Assembly: GCA_021813765.1 (NCBI GenBank)
Contig: JAKAJM010000001.1
Span: 1 to 64,000, forward strand
Direction of reading: 5' to 3'
DNA: 64,000 nt
Origin: Nitrospirota bacterium
GTDB lineage: Bacteria > Nitrospirota > Thermodesulfovibrionia > Thermodesulfovibrionales > JdFR-88
Of the stretch, positions 40,221 to 49,161 are shown piece by piece. Under the pieces are notes generated by a model. The model made no database searches, was not told where the DNA came from, and saw only the letters and a list, made by a program, of their open reading frames with translations. The first letter of the stretch is position 1; every line of letters starts with the position of its first letter. The position numbers and the translations under genes are program-made.

Positions 40221-40426
40221 AGTGTATTGCTTGTAAATCTCTTTACATTAGAAAGCTCCAAGGAATAAATCCGTTTTTTCGTCATTCCCTAGGTCTTAAT
40301 CGGGAATCCAGTGACTTTGATTTTTTTGTCGGCCATAAGACAACGTCGCTGGATTCCCGCTTACTGCATGCGGGAATGACGGCCAAAATACTCTAACAAA
40401 TGTAAAGAAGCGTTGGACGCACTACA
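40219..40426. repeat. MITE-like repeat, type B, inverted relative to 34034 copy
   Basis: CTAGTGTATTGCTTGTAAATC ... GCGTTGGACGCACTACA. Confidence 0.85.
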
Positions 40427-40429
40427 GTG

Positions 40430-40632
40430 TCTCATAAACGACCGGTGTTATTAATTTGGCCGAAAGCATAGCTCCCGGTTGTCATTCCCGCAAGCGCAGC
40501 GCGCCGGGAATCCTTCTTAAAGACAAGAAAGATTCCGGACAAGCCGGAATGACAAAATTAAGATAAAATAAGCGATCTTAGCCATATTATTTATAACACC
40601 AGCTATTTGAGAGACATTACACTTGTGGTTTT
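40430..40632. repeat. REP-like/type D repeat region
   Basis: GTGTCTCATAAA ... TTTGAGAGACATTACAC with core GTCATTCCCGCAAGCG...GATTCCGGACAAGCCGGAATGAC. Confidence 0.55.
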
Positions 40633-40754
40633 TTGTGTGTCATAACTGCCGCATGTTATTATGAATGACGTTTCTTTTTTGTGCCGCTGACTGAGCCAGA
40701 AATAAAATCCCGTTTGTAAAATATGCCGGCACAGGAGGTTTTTTCATTTTCAAG

Positions 40755-42023
40755 ATGAATTCAGAGGCGAAAGTTGCATTCGGACACGAATCCGGGCGGG
40801 GAAAAACGGCTTTCAGAGTGCTTGGGGCGATAAGCTTCTCTCATTTCCTGAACGACACCATGCAGTCCCTGATCCTTGCCATCTATCCCCTGCTTAAGGG
40901 CAAGTTCGAGCTCAACTTTGCGCAGGTCGGGCTGATAACCCTGAGTTACCAGCTCACCGCGTCGCTGCTTCAGCCTCTGGTGGGGCTCTATACGGACCAT
41001 CATCCAAAACCCTATTCGCTTGCCTTCGGCATGGGGTGCACGCTGACCGGTCTTATTGCGCTTGGGATGGCGCCCAGCTACGGGTGGGTCCTTTTTGCGG
41101 CCGCCCTGGTGGGCACCGGCTCTTCGGTCTTTCATCCGGAGTCCTCGCGAGTGGCCAGGATGGCCTCCGGAGGGCGGCACGGGCTGGCACAGTCTTTTTT
41201 TCAGGTCGGCGGCAACCTGGGGACCGCGATGGGCCCGCTGGCGGCGGCATGGTTTGTCATCCCGCACGGTCAGGGCAGCGTGGCCTGGTTCTCGCTGGCC
41301 GCTTTTCTGGCGATACTGGTGCTTTTGCAGGTTGGCGGCTGGTACAGTCGCCACCAAAAAAGGGTTTTTGCTCCTTCTGCCGCCCACGGGTCTTCTTCCC
41401 GCGGGCTTCACCCGGAGCTTCCGGCGCGCAAGGTGGTCCTGTCCATAGTCATCCTCCTGGTGCTGGTCTTTTCAAAATACTTCTACCTGGCCAGCATCAG
41501 CAGTTATTTCATTTTTTACCTGATGCACAAGTTCCACCTTTCCGTGCAGTCCGCGCAGGTGCATCTCTTTTTGTTTCTGTTTGCGGTCGCATCCGGCACC
41601 TTTTTTGGCGGCCCGATAGGCGACCGCATAGGAAGGAAGCGGGTCATCTGGATATCCATCCTTGGCGCCGCCCCGTTTGCCCTGGCCCTGCCGTATGCAA
41701 ACCTGACGTGGACCGGCATACTGGCCTTTATCACGGGTTTCATACTGGCCTCCGCCTTTTCGGCCATTATCGTTTACGCCCAGGAGCTCATCCCGGGCAA
41801 GGTTGGGACCATCTCCGGGTTCTTTTTTGGGTTCGCCTTCGGGATGGGCGGCATAGGGGCCGCTGTGCTTGGCAAGCTGGCCGACAGGCACGGCATAATA
41901 TTCGTCTATCACCTGTGCTCGTACCTGCCGCTTCTTGGCATGCTCACGGCCTTCCTGCCGGACCTGAGGCACGGAGCGCTGCGCAGGGACTTTTTTCCAG
42001 GCCCGCGCCTGAAGGCAAGATAA
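40755..42023 (+). CDS. MFS transporter, fosmidomycin-resistance (Fsr)-like
   Basis: 12-TM; SFSHFLNDTMQSLILAIYPLLK; GGPIGDRIGRKRVIW. Confidence 0.88.
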   Translation: MNSEAKVAFGHESGRGKTAFRVLGAISFSHFLNDTMQSLILAIYPLLKGKFELNFAQVGLITLSYQLTASLLQPLVGLYTDHHPKPYSLAFGMGCTLTGLIALGMAPSYGWVLFAAALVGTGSSVFHPESSRVARMASGGRHGLAQSFFQVGGNLGTAMGPLAAAWFVIPHGQGSVAWFSLAAFLAILVLLQVGGWYSRHQKRVFAPSAAHGSSSRGLHPELPARKVVLSIVILLVLVFSKYFYLASISSYFIFYLMHKFHLSVQSAQVHLFLFLFAVASGTFFGGPIGDRIGRKRVIWISILGAAPFALALPYANLTWTGILAFITGFILASAFSAIIVYAQELIPGKVGTISGFFFGFAFGMGGIGAAVLGKLADRHGIIFVYHLCSYLPLLGMLTAFLPDLRHGALRRDFFPGPRLKAR

Positions 42024-42066
42024 CTTTTTTGCTTTTTTGTTTTTTTGTTTTTTGCGGCGCCCTGAT

Positions 42067-42096
42067 TTGACAACGGCTTCCGCCGGAACGGATAAT
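42067..42096 (+). promoter_or_regulatory. Sigma70-like promoter directly abutting the start codon
   Basis: TTGACA (42067-42072) -N18- GATAAT (42091-42096); ATG at 42102. Confidence 0.6.
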
Positions 42097-42101
42097 TGAA
42101 T

Positions 42102-43052
42102 ATGACACCTGTCAGGCGTTTCAACTCTTTCGGGGAATATGCCAAAGAGCGGTTCGGTGGCAGAAAGCTTCAGAAAGTGAACATTGACGCGGGTTTTACC
42201 TGCCCCAACCGTGACGGCACCCTCGGGTACGGGGGGTGCGTCTATTGCAACAATAACAGCTTCAAGCCAGGCTCCTGCCGGTCCGTTTTGCCGGTCTCAA
42301 AACAGGTGGCAGACGGCATAGGCTACCTTGGGCGCAGGTACAAGGCCGGCCTCTTCCTTGCCTATTTCCAGCCGTTCACCAACACCTACGCCCCCGTTGA
42401 AGAGCTGGAGAGGCTCTACCTGGAGGCGCTGGCTCACCCGCAGGTCGCGGGCCTGGCGATAGGGACAAGGCCGGACTGCGTGGACGAGCAGAAGATCGCC
42501 CTCCTTGAAGGGCTTGCCAAAAAATACTTCATCCTGGTCGAATACGGGCTTCAGTCCATGCATGAAAAATCCCTCCGGTTCATCGAGCGGGGGCATGGCT
42601 TCGACACCTTCCTGAAGGCGGTGGAGCTCACCGCGGGCAGGGGCATCCACATTGGGGCGCACATCATTGCCGGCATTCCCACGGAGACCCGCGAGGAGAC
42701 CCTCCTTATGGCCGACGGGCTTTCGGAGCTGGAGGTGGGCTTTCTGAAGCTGCACCAGCTCCAGGTGGTAAAGGGCACAAAGCTGGCCCGTACCTATGCC
42801 CAGGAAGAGTTCCACGTTTTCGGATATGACGAGTATATCGATTTTGCCGTTGATTTCCTTGAGCGTCTGCGCGCGGACATAGTCATCCAGAGGCTCTTTG
42901 CGACCGCCCCCGATGAGCTCCTTATCGCGCCCAAATGGGGCTGGGACAGGCACCGCATCCTCAGGGACATCGAGGCCAGGCTTGCCAGCCGCAACACCTT
43001 CCAGGGCAGTAAGGCAAAGACAAGGACTGGCAAAAGGACAAAAGCCCTCTAG
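42102..43052 (+). CDS. TIGR01212-family radical SAM protein (YhcC-like)
   Basis: VNIDAGFTCPNRDGTLGYGGCVYCNN, YFQPFTNTYAP. Confidence 0.93.
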   Translation: MTPVRRFNSFGEYAKERFGGRKLQKVNIDAGFTCPNRDGTLGYGGCVYCNNNSFKPGSCRSVLPVSKQVADGIGYLGRRYKAGLFLAYFQPFTNTYAPVEELERLYLEALAHPQVAGLAIGTRPDCVDEQKIALLEGLAKKYFILVEYGLQSMHEKSLRFIERGHGFDTFLKAVELTAGRGIHIGAHIIAGIPTETREETLLMADGLSELEVGFLKLHQLQVVKGTKLARTYAQEEFHVFGYDEYIDFAVDFLERLRADIVIQRLFATAPDELLIAPKWGWDRHRILRDIEARLASRNTFQGSKAKTRTGKRTKAL

Positions 43053-44095
43053 AGCTGGCTTGCGGCCTTCCTGAAAAGCTCATCCAGCCTGCCCGATTCC
43101 CTGGCTATCTCGGAGAGCGTTTCGGCCAGCTCCGCCCGGCCCTCCGCCCCGGCCTTTCCGGCCCATTCCAGATATGTCCTTGCGTGCTCCGCGTTATGCT
43201 CCTGCCAGTGCTCTATCAGTACCTTCAACTTCGCTGTAAGCTCGCTCATCTGGTGTAAAAAAAACTCCTTTCCGGTTTTTAGTTCCGCTTCCGTTATTTT
43301 TCCGCCGCCTGCATCTTCCCAGGCGTGCTCATGGACGCCAAAATGGCTGTGCACATGCCTGAAGCCTTCGTGCCTGTGCGCGTGCTCGTGTATGAGGTTT
43401 GCTTCAAGAAGGACATCGTTCATTTTGATTATCCCGGCCGAGGGGCCGTCGGCCAGCACACGGTGGTCCTCGCCGATGACAATCGAGCGCTCCGAGATGT
43501 CCTCGATCATGTGGAGGTCGTGGGTGGCGGTGATTATCGTCTTACCCGCCTCCTTGAGCCTGACCACCAGCTCCACCAACTCCACCTGGCTTCTGGGGTC
43601 CAGCCCGGAGGTGGGCTCATCCAGAAGGTAGACATCGGGGTTCGTTGACAGGCATGTGCCAAGCGCCACCTTCTTCATCTCCCCCCCGCTTAACTGCCAC
43701 GGGGAACGGCCGGCCAGGGCCGTAATGCCAAGAAGCTCCATAATGTCTTCGGCCCTGCCCCTGGCCTCCTTCTGCCCAAGGCCGTGCTGGAGCGGACCGA
43801 ACATGAGCTCGTCAAGCACCGTAAGGGAGAAAAGCTGGGCCTGGGAGTTTTGAAACAGCATCCCTATTCTTGCCCTCTTCGAGGGGGTGAAGGTTTTATC
43901 ACCGAACACTCTCAGGGAACCCGCGGAGGGGGCCAAAAGCCCCTGCAGGAGATAGAGCAGGGTGCTTTTGCCGGAGCCGTTCGTGCCCAGCACCGTAAGC
44001 GATTCCCCGAGCGGGACCTTGAGGTCCACGGCGTCCAGCGCCTTTTGCCCCCCCTGGTACTCATAGGATATGCCTTCAAGCTCAAACGCGTTCAT
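43049..44095 (-). CDS. ECF metal transporter ATPase (CbiO/NikO) with His-rich C-terminal extension
   Basis: GTNGSGKSTLLYLLQGLL Walker A, LSGGEMKKVALGTCLSTNPDVYLLDEPTSGLD; tail IHEHAHRHEGFRHVHSHFGVHEHAW...LIEHWQEHNAEHARTYLEWAGKAG. Confidence 0.93.
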   Translation of the reverse strand: MNAFELEGISYEYQGGQKALDAVDLKVPLGESLTVLGTNGSGKSTLLYLLQGLLAPSAGSLRVFGDKTFTPSKRARIGMLFQNSQAQLFSLTVLDELMFGPLQHGLGQKEARGRAEDIMELLGITALAGRSPWQLSGGEMKKVALGTCLSTNPDVYLLDEPTSGLDPRSQVELVELVVRLKEAGKTIITATHDLHMIEDISERSIVIGEDHRVLADGPSAGIIKMNDVLLEANLIHEHAHRHEGFRHVHSHFGVHEHAWEDAGGGKITEAELKTGKEFFLHQMSELTAKLKVLIEHWQEHNAEHARTYLEWAGKAGAEGRAELAETLSEIARESGRLDELFRKAASQL

Positions 44096-45072
44096 ATGAA
44101 GGCCGCCCCCGCGGCAAGCAAAACCAGGGCGGCATCGTACAGGCCGAACCGGAAGGCGGGCAGCCCCGGCTCCCTGACCTCCTCAGCAGCCCCCCTTGCC
44201 TCCATTGCGAATTCAAGCTCCCGCCTCAGCTTCAGGCTCATTATAAGAAGCGAGGCCGCACGGGAGCCTACCCATTTTCTGTCCGGCCCGCTCCGCCCGG
44301 CCCAGCCCCTGCCTTTCCCCGTCCCGCCCTTACCCGGATGGTACGCCCCCCTTGCCTTGCGGGCAAGTATGAACTCCTCAAGCCTCCTGACCAGGAAGAA
44401 CATGTACCTGTAACTCATGGAAAAGACCGTCTTCAGAAAACCCGGGATAAAGAAGCTCACGGCCTTGACCAGCTCCGGTGGCCTGGTCGTAAAGCCTGCA
44501 AGAAGGACGATCATCATGGAGCCTGTCACCCTGGCAACGAGACCGAGCGCCGCCAAAAGCCCCTGCCTGCTTATATAAATGGAATGGTGGGTGAGAATGG
44601 TGAACACGGGCTGGCCCGGCGTGACCGCACCAAGGCTTGCAGGCAGCGCGATGACCGCCGTAAAGAGCACCCCAGGAAGAAGCCTTTTCAAATACATGCC
44701 GGCAGGTATCCTGGAGAGCGCGGCAAGAACAAGGCCAAGCGCGATAAAGCGGGACATGCCGGCCAGGCTCCGCTCAAAGCTCAAGCCTATAAGGAGCAAG
44801 GCTATGACAACTATCTTCGTCCTTGGCTCCACTTTTTGAAGGAGCCCGCTCCTTGAGGCGGTCTTTTCATTGAACAGCGCATCTTCCAGGAAGGAAAGCA
44901 CCGCCTTCAGCGTGCGCTCAAGCGCCATGCCGGAATTTTTGCTTCCTTTGCGCAGGGGAAAACCGGTTTTTTGTCCATCCGCTTTTCCTTCTTCCGCCAA
45001 AAGCCATGCCGGAAGTTTTTGCTTTTTCCCCGTATTAGCCTTTTTATTTTTTTCTTGTCCGTTTCCCAGCAT
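44092..45072 (-). CDS. ECF metal transporter T component (CbiQ/NikQ)
   Basis: Multiple TM; ELVKAVSFFIPGFLKTVFSMSYRYMFFLVRRLEEFILARKARG. Confidence 0.9.
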   Translation of the reverse strand: MLGNGQEKNKKANTGKKQKLPAWLLAEEGKADGQKTGFPLRKGSKNSGMALERTLKAVLSFLEDALFNEKTASRSGLLQKVEPRTKIVVIALLLIGLSFERSLAGMSRFIALGLVLAALSRIPAGMYLKRLLPGVLFTAVIALPASLGAVTPGQPVFTILTHHSIYISRQGLLAALGLVARVTGSMMIVLLAGFTTRPPELVKAVSFFIPGFLKTVFSMSYRYMFFLVRRLEEFILARKARGAYHPGKGGTGKGRGWAGRSGPDRKWVGSRAASLLIMSLKLRRELEFAMEARGAAEEVREPGLPAFRFGLYDAALVLLAAGAAFI

Positions 45073-45382
45073 TCAGGTCCCTGCGTCCCGCTATCAGTTT
45101 TCCAACGGCAAAGGAAAGGGCGGCCACTATCAAAACCCCTGCCAGGGCCGAGGCTAGATAGCCCAGGTAGCCCTTCCCATAGCCTGCGGCCGGGGCCTTC
45201 CACAGGCCGTTTAACCTTTTCAGGCCCGCAGGCGCATAACCTGTCAGCCTTTCAAGCTCCCTCCAGCTCCATTCCCCCCAGGCGCCTTCGGCCCCGAAGA
45301 ATCTTGGCACCCATATCCCAAGCGGCGTAAGGAGCGCCAGGATGAGAAGCGCGGTCCATAGGTTTTTCCGTTTTAACCTCAC
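45044..45382 (-). CDS. PDGLE/CbiN-like ECF component (NikN)
   Basis: Small two-TM protein between CbiM- and CbiQ-like genes. Confidence 0.75.
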   Translation of the reverse strand: MRLKRKNLWTALLILALLTPLGIWVPRFFGAEGAWGEWSWRELERLTGYAPAGLKRLNGLWKAPAAGYGKGYLGYLASALAGVLIVAALSFAVGKLIAGRRDLNAGKRTRKK

Positions 45383-46074
45383 CGGTTCTCTCCTGTATAT
45401 ACGAGCTCCGGGTGGGACTTGAGTATGTAAGCAAGGCCAAGCACGGTGAAGGCCACCTCGACAAAACCGAAAAGGGTAAGGTGCCCTGCCATGAGCGCCG
45501 GGATGGTCACCTTCAGAGGGAATGGGTTGTAAAGCGGTCTGCCTCCGGCCCCTCTTTCCAGGATGGGCTGGATGCCAAGCTCCAGGGCAGTCAGGAAGGC
45601 CGCCACATTTATTCCAAAGTAAGCGCCGCAGCCTGCGGCAAAGAGGGTCCTTTTGTTTTTCCCTTTCCCGGCGCGCGCCGCCCGGCCGGCCAGGAGCCTG
45701 TAGAGTGCCCAGGCGGAAAAAACCCCGGCAAAGGCCATGTTAAAGCAGTTTGCCCCGTAGGATGTGATCCCCCCGTCGCCAAAAACAAGGGCCTGCACGG
45801 CCAGGGCTATGGACATGCAGACGAAGGCCGCCCACGGGCCAAGCACGGCCGCAAGGAGCATCGCGCCGGTGGCGTGCCCGGATGTGCCCCCGGCGATGGG
45901 GACATTGAACATCATTACCACAAAACTTGCGGCGGCCCCCAGGGCAAGCAGAGGCGCGTCCGAGGCCTTTAGCGTTTTTTTAAGCTTCCTGCCCGCCACA
46001 TACAACAGCGCAAGCATTGCCGCCCAAAAACTTCCATATGTCTCCGGCCCAAGGTATCCGTCAGGTATGTGCAT
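45379..46074 (-). CDS. ECF metal-substrate component CbiM/NikM
   Basis: MHIPDGYLGPETYG N-terminal metal-binding motif, GGTSGHATGAMLLAAVLGPWAAF, FGDGGITSYGANCFNMAF. Confidence 0.93.
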   Translation of the reverse strand: MHIPDGYLGPETYGSFWAAMLALLYVAGRKLKKTLKASDAPLLALGAAASFVVMMFNVPIAGGTSGHATGAMLLAAVLGPWAAFVCMSIALAVQALVFGDGGITSYGANCFNMAFAGVFSAWALYRLLAGRAARAGKGKNKRTLFAAGCGAYFGINVAAFLTALELGIQPILERGAGGRPLYNPFPLKVTIPALMAGHLTLFGFVEVAFTVLGLAYILKSHPELVYTGENR

Positions 46075-46130
46075 GGAAAAAGTCCTTTTTTAAAAAATGG
46101 GAAATATTTTTTTATCCGGGCCTTTTTATT

Positions 46131-46547
46131 TTATTCCAGGCCTTTCCCCGTGGTAGTTATCGTGAGCTTGCCGTGTTTCACTCCCCTGGTGCCTATGAGC
46201 CTGTCAGAGACCGCCCGCAGGTCCGCGGCGGGCCCCTTGAGGACTATCACCTCCAGGCAGTTGTGCGCGTCCAGGTGCACGTGCATGCTGGAGAGTATCT
46301 CCTTGTGGAATTTGTGCTGCAGGTCCTGGAGCGTGTTGGCAAGCTCCCTCGTATGATGGTCATAGACGAGGGTCACACTGGCAACGGCCTCCTGCGTGCC
46401 CTCCTCCCACTGCTTTTTTACGAGCTCCTCCCTTATAAGGTCGCGGATCGCCTCGCTCCTGCTCGGATATCCCTTGCCGCTTATGAGCTCGTCAAAATTC
46501 CTTAAAAGGCCGTCCTCAAGCGAGATGCCAAACCTGGTTATTCCCAT
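46131..46547 (-). CDS. nikR: Nickel-responsive regulator NikR
   Basis: Ribbon-helix-helix N-term [57 protein letters not shown] metal site; ATG at 46547. Confidence 0.95.
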   Translation of the reverse strand: MGITRFGISLEDGLLRNFDELISGKGYPSRSEAIRDLIREELVKKQWEEGTQEAVASVTLVYDHHTRELANTLQDLQHKFHKEILSSMHVHLDAHNCLEVIVLKGPAADLRAVSDRLIGTRGVKHGKLTITTTGKGLE

Positions 46548-46639
46548 TGGTGTTATTATTTTCAAAAAAGTGCGAAAAGTCAAGATGTAAAAGAGCATCT
46601 GGAGGTCATTTGATTTTTTGCGCCTGCTTCTGATTAAAT

Positions 46640-46815
46640 GTAGAACGTTTACAGGTGCCCTGACGGGCATAAGAGGGAATCCCGTGGAAATCGGGAGCGG
46701 TCCCGCCGCTGTAACCGGGGACAAGCCTTCGGTAAAGCCACTGTGCCTTATAAGGGGCATGGGAAGGCGAAGGTGAGGATGAACCGGGAGCCAGAAGACC
46801 TGCCTGCAAACAGTT
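46640..46815 (+). ncRNA. Cobalamin riboswitch aptamer
   Basis: GCCACTG and GGGAAGGCG elements, B12-box-like GGGAGCCAGAAGACCTGCCTG. Confidence 0.92.
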
Positions 46816-46897
46816 GGAAAAGGAACTTCTCGCGGAAGAAGGAAGGACGGGGATGGTTAAAAAACCCGTCCGCAAGGGATGAAGCAAACTGGGTGCA

Positions 46898-46938
46898 ATC
46901 CCGATGGCTGTCACCGGCCATCGGGATTTTTGTTTTTT
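46898..46938 (+). terminator. Riboswitch expression-platform terminator
   Basis: ATCCCGATGGC-TGTCACCG-GCCATCGGGAT followed by TTTTGTTTTTT; lies between aptamer and CbiM SD. Confidence 0.85.
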
Positions 46939-46960
46939 AAGCACAAAAAAGGAGGTATTT

Positions 46961-47659
46961 ATGCATATCGAAGACGGGATTCTGCCGCCCAGGGCGTGGG
47001 GGTTCTGGTATGGCGTTACATTGCTTTTCATTGTTCCGGGCATAAGAGAGATCAAAAGGCGGGTGCGGGAGAACCTGTCATACAAGCCATTTCTTGCCAT
47101 GGTCGGGGTTGCCGTTTTTGTGATCTCTGCCATGCATTTGCCGGTCCCTGTGACCGGCTCTTGCTCGCACCCCTGCGGCACGCCGCTTGCGGCCATTATT
47201 GTTGGCCCTTTCGCCACTGCCGTGATCTCATTGATCGTTCTTTTCTTTCAGGCCATCTTCCTGGGGCATGGAGGCATTACCACCATCGGGGCCAACGATT
47301 TTTCCATGGGCATAGCCGGAGGGATTTCCGGTTACCTCTGCTGGAGGCTGGCGAGGCGTTTCAATTCTCCTTTATGGCTGGCTGGCGGCATAGCCGGTTT
47401 TGTTGGCGATGTGTTGACGTACCTTACATCCTCGTTCGAGCTGGCCTTGAGCCTGCATGGGCATATTCCGCTTCTTAAGCAATGGATGATCTTCTTTGCG
47501 GGGTATGGCCCAACACAGTTGCCGCTGGCTGTTGCCGAGGCCGTTTTCACCGCCGCGGTGTTGCAGGTGATGTACAACCGCAGGCCGGACCTGCTGCCAG
47601 GCGTAACAGACAGGAAAAAGATTTTCCGCGAAACCGGAAAACCAGAGATGGAGGGCTAG
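46961..47659 (+). CDS. cbiM: ECF metal-substrate component CbiM (putative cobalt)
   Basis: MHIEDGILPPRAWGFWYG, TGSCSHPCGTPLAAIIVGPFATA, LGHGGITTIGANDFSMG; GGAGG SD; downstream of cobalamin riboswitch. Confidence 0.92.
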   Translation: MHIEDGILPPRAWGFWYGVTLLFIVPGIREIKRRVRENLSYKPFLAMVGVAVFVISAMHLPVPVTGSCSHPCGTPLAAIIVGPFATAVISLIVLFFQAIFLGHGGITTIGANDFSMGIAGGISGYLCWRLARRFNSPLWLAGGIAGFVGDVLTYLTSSFELALSLHGHIPLLKQWMIFFAGYGPTQLPLAVAEAVFTAAVLQVMYNRRPDLLPGVTDRKKIFRETGKPEMEG

Positions 47660-47665
47660 TGCCAT

Positions 47666-47989
47666 ATGAGGACAGATAAAGATGGCGCGGTGGAAACTGC
47701 ACCCTGGTTTGATCCCTTTACGCGCTGGATGCTGATAATCATGTTCACCATACTGGCAATAATTTTCGTTGCGGCCAAATACATGGACGTGCATAACATG
47801 CAAGGAGGCGGCACAGACGATACGGTCAACGCCATGGCTTCCAGGGTGGCTGGTGCGAAGGCCGCCCACCCGTTCGTCAACTTGCCAGGCGACGCCCAGG
47901 TTGGAGCTTTTTCAGTTGCCAACTTCTTCGCCGGCCTGATCGTAGGGCACAATTGGAAAAAGCTGTTTGAAATGGAAAAGAAGGATTGA
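47666..47989 (+). CDS. CbiN-like ECF component
   Basis: Small two-TM protein directly after cbiM: WMLIIMFTILAIIFVAAKYM ... GAFSVANFFAGLIVGHNW. Confidence 0.8.
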   Translation: MRTDKDGAVETAPWFDPFTRWMLIIMFTILAIIFVAAKYMDVHNMQGGGTDDTVNAMASRVAGAKAAHPFVNLPGDAQVGAFSVANFFAGLIVGHNWKKLFEMEKKD

Positions 47990-48063
47990 CGTGCAATATG
48001 CGGCTCGCACTTAAACGGCTGCCTGGCATAACTTGCATTTACAAAAAGGAAGACGGCCTCAAA

Positions 48064-48329
48064 TGAACTACAAGTATTTCGTGCACCGGGACTGCGCTTT
48101 TTTTCCGTGCCATGATATCGTGGAATGGAAGTCGTGTCTTTTTTGCTGGTGCCCTCTATATCTTCTAGACTGTGGCGGGGATTTCACTTTTAAAAGCGGT
48201 ATAAAAGACTGCTCCAACTGCATTATCCCCCATTCTGAAGGGGGATATGATTATGTCCTCCAAATTATAAACGGAATGAGGCGGGAGATCATGGAAATCA
48301 TCACATCAAAAAGAGGATGCCAGTGTTGA
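48064..48329 (+). CDS. Cysteine-rich small protein (PF04071-like)
   Basis: MNYKYFVHRDCAFFPCHDIVEWKSCLFCWCPLYLLDCGGDFTFKSGIKDCSNCIIPHSEGGYDYV; ATG at 48064. Confidence 0.88.
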
Positions 48330-48348
48330 CGTCAGAAAGGAAAAAGAC

Positions 48349-49119
48349 ATGAGAGCGGCAAGGCGCCTTGAAGGCCTGTTGATATTCTTTTTTATCTCCA
48401 TCTTGTTTTTGCTTCCCGTGCGGGCCTACGCAACACATCCGCTCATAACCGATGACGCCTATACCCAGGGAAAAGGCAATAAAGAGACGGAACTTGATAT
48501 GGAATATTCCATGAACGAGGATGGGCAGACCAGGCAGGAGGTGTATCAACTCAAATCCATAATTTCTTATGGAACATCACAAAATGCTGACATTGTCCTT
48601 ACTGTGCCATATTGGTTTCTTCATGCCGGCGGTCAGACAGCGGACGGGCTTTCTGATGTTACCTTTGAGTACAAATACCGGTTTTATGAAAAGGACAATT
48701 TTCTGATGGCTTTGAAGCCGGGCATCTCCTTTCCCACAGGGGATGCCGCCCAAGGTCTTGGCGCGGGCAGACCCAATTACTGGCTCACACTGATAAGTAC
48801 GCTGGAGGCGAAGCAGAATTTGCTTTTCCATGCCAACGCTCAATTCATTTACCAGCCCAACACTTCCGGATATATAGAGAAGGCCTTTAGCCTTACCGTG
48901 GCCACAGAATACCGGTTCGCTAAAAAAATAAGACTGGTGGGCAACATAGGCACGAGCAATAATCCGGGAATGGTCAGCCTTACGCCCAAAAATTTCATTC
49001 TGGCGGGTCTTGTCTATTCCCCATCCGGGAGCTTAGACATTGATGGTGGCGTAAAGGCCGCGTTCAGCCGCCCCGGAGGCAATTACGGGCTGCTGTTCGG
49101 ACTGACAAAAAGATTTTAA
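48349..49119 (+). CDS. Outer-membrane beta-barrel-like protein (resembles PF13557, phenol MetA-pathway channel family)
   Basis: Signal peptide (FFFISILFLLPVRAYAT), HPLITDDAYTQGKGNKETELDMEYS, alternating amphipathic strands, C-terminal GLTKRF. Confidence 0.8.
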   Translation: MRAARRLEGLLIFFFISILFLLPVRAYATHPLITDDAYTQGKGNKETELDMEYSMNEDGQTRQEVYQLKSIISYGTSQNADIVLTVPYWFLHAGGQTADGLSDVTFEYKYRFYEKDNFLMALKPGISFPTGDAAQGLGAGRPNYWLTLISTLEAKQNLLFHANAQFIYQPNTSGYIEKAFSLTVATEYRFAKKIRLVGNIGTSNNPGMVSLTPKNFILAGLVYSPSGSLDIDGGVKAAFSRPGGNYGLLFGLTKRF

Positions 49120-49161
49120 CAGAGAAAAAGTGGAAGGATCTTTAAAATAAGGCTCTGTTTT

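Noticed and set aside
46548-46640. NikR operator
   Set aside because: A GTGTTATTA-like half-site occurs near 46548, but no convincing inverted partner at the expected spacing was found.
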